NCBI GenBank assembly: GCA_905215115.1
Contig: CAJMOP010000123.1
Coordinates: 1 to 5,530 of the forward strand
Length of the DNA: 5,530 nucleotides
Reading direction: 5' to 3'
Source of the DNA: an uncultured bacterium
GTDB lineage: Bacteria; Actinomycetota; Coriobacteriia; Coriobacteriales; Coriobacteriaceae
How positions within the stretch are numbered: position 1 is the stretch's first letter; every line of letters starts with the position of its first letter. The notes beneath the pieces are model-generated. The model was not told the origin of the DNA, ran no database searches, and worked only from the letters and a program-made list of their open reading frames with translations. Positions 5,191 to 5,530 of the stretch are shown here, piece after piece. The position numbers and the translations under genes were made by a program.

Positions 5191-5202
5191 GGAGGGAAGG
5201 GG
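5191..5202 (+). promoter_or_regulatory. Ribosome binding site of the riboswitch-controlled gene
   Basis: GGAGGGAAGGGG ends 6 bases before the ATG at 5209 and supports that start. GGAGG (5191-5195) is complementary to CCTCC (5138-5142) in the 3' strand of the aptamer, so the site could be masked or exposed as the aptamer refolds. Confidence 0.65.
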
Positions 5203-5208
5203 ACCCCG

Positions 5209-5530
5209 ATGGGGGAACTTGAGCGTAACATGCGCGATGACGTGGGGCAGCCGCTGGGCAATGCTCCAAGTACAGACAATGGGGGACAAATGGATATGTT
5301 TGAGGACGAGCGCGAGCGCGCCTCGCTGCATCGCCGTGGCGCGATTGCACGCGGCGTAGCCAAGCGCGGCCTGGTGGCATTCTTGGCCTTTGCGATGGCC
5401 TTTGGCACCACGCCGGCTCAGCTGTGGGCCGAGGGCGCCGAGGGCATTGCCGAGGCTGTGGCTCAGGCTGCGACGCCGGGCGAGGACGCAGCGCTTGCGG
5501 ATGGTGCTGCCGACGGTGTCGTTTCTGAAA
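5209..5530 (+). CDS. Exported protein under cobalamin riboswitch control, N-terminal 107 residues, cut by window edge
   Basis: The frame is open to the right edge. Residues 1-41 are charged and polar. A twin-Arg and basic stretch, RRGAIARGVAKRG (42-54), leads into a hydrophobic core, LVAFLAFAMAFG (55-66), then TTPAQLWAEG with a plausible signal-peptidase cut after LWA (A74). The remainder is Ala/Glu/Asp-rich (EGAEGIAEAVAQAATPGEDA), typical of the low-complexity start of a large secreted or wall-anchored protein. Start 5209 has a strong ribosome binding site. A second ATG at 5290 (residue 28), behind GGGGGA, would give a more conventional signal peptide with a 26-residue pre-core region. Both frames are the same protein. 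The riboswitch suggests a link to corrinoid supply, for example a surface corrinoid-binding protein such as those with DUF4430/transcobalamin-like domains, but none of the functional domain is inside the window. I do not recognise the protein itself. Confidence 0.82.
   Translation, partial: MGELERNMRDDVGQPLGNAPSTDNGGQMDMFEDERERASLHRRGAIARGVAKRGLVAFLAFAMAFGTTPAQLWAEGAEGIAEAVAQAATPGEDAALADGAADGVVSE

Noticed and set aside
5147..5359. A 70-codon plus-strand frame overlapping the start of the exported protein
   Set aside because: Its start lies in the riboswitch expression platform without a ribosome binding site, and the overlapping frame from 5209 has a strong site and a clear signal segment.
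4872..5411. Minus-strand frames of 179, 135 and 68 codons across the riboswitch and the exported-protein start
   Set aside because: They cross a terminator, a promoter and a structured RNA leader, and their composition is not protein-like.

Overview
The window looks like chromosomal DNA of a high-GC anaerobic gut actinobacterium of class Coriobacteriia, most likely Collinsella. This is an inference from four things: GC-rich codons, strong AAGGAGG-type ribosome binding sites, the style of the proteins (a C69 dipeptidase beginning MPCTTILVGK, a UbiB-family protein beside a phasin-like protein), and a cobalamin riboswitch in front of a large-looking exported protein. No 16S or other marker gene is present to prove it.

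Layout. Positions 1-550 hold the first 183 codons, on the minus strand, of an IS256/Mutator-family transposase that runs off the left edge. Its own promoter, ribosome binding site and two upstream hairpins are visible at 555-636. Positions 551-1047 contain no convincing gene. They hold the transposase control region, then nothing recognisable at about 663-719, then an AT-rich 230-bp segment (720-949) bounded by near-perfect 31-bp inverted repeats, then a rho-independent terminator (971-993) and the probable leader of the next gene.

Positions 1048-2571 encode a cytoplasmic C69-family dipeptidase. Positions 2671-3087 encode a small phasin-like protein, followed 8 bases later by a 587-residue UbiB/ABC1-family atypical kinase (3096-4859). 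These two almost certainly form an operon that ends at a strong terminator (4911-4938). A promoter partly overlapping that terminator drives a cobalamin riboswitch (about 4975-5147). The riboswitch precedes the start of an exported protein (5209 to the right edge) with an N-terminal signal/anchor segment.

How the parts relate. The dipeptidase appears to be a stand-alone gene for peptide catabolism. The phasin-like/UbiB pair is best read as a membrane or lipid-associated module; its substrate cannot be told from sequence. The exported protein is probably controlled by adenosylcobalamin or a related corrinoid, so it may take part in capture of corrinoids or in a process that spares them, but only its first 107 residues are visible. 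The most unusual item is the 31-bp inverted-repeat segment at 720-949, which looks like a non-autonomous mobile or invertible element with candidate promoters inside.
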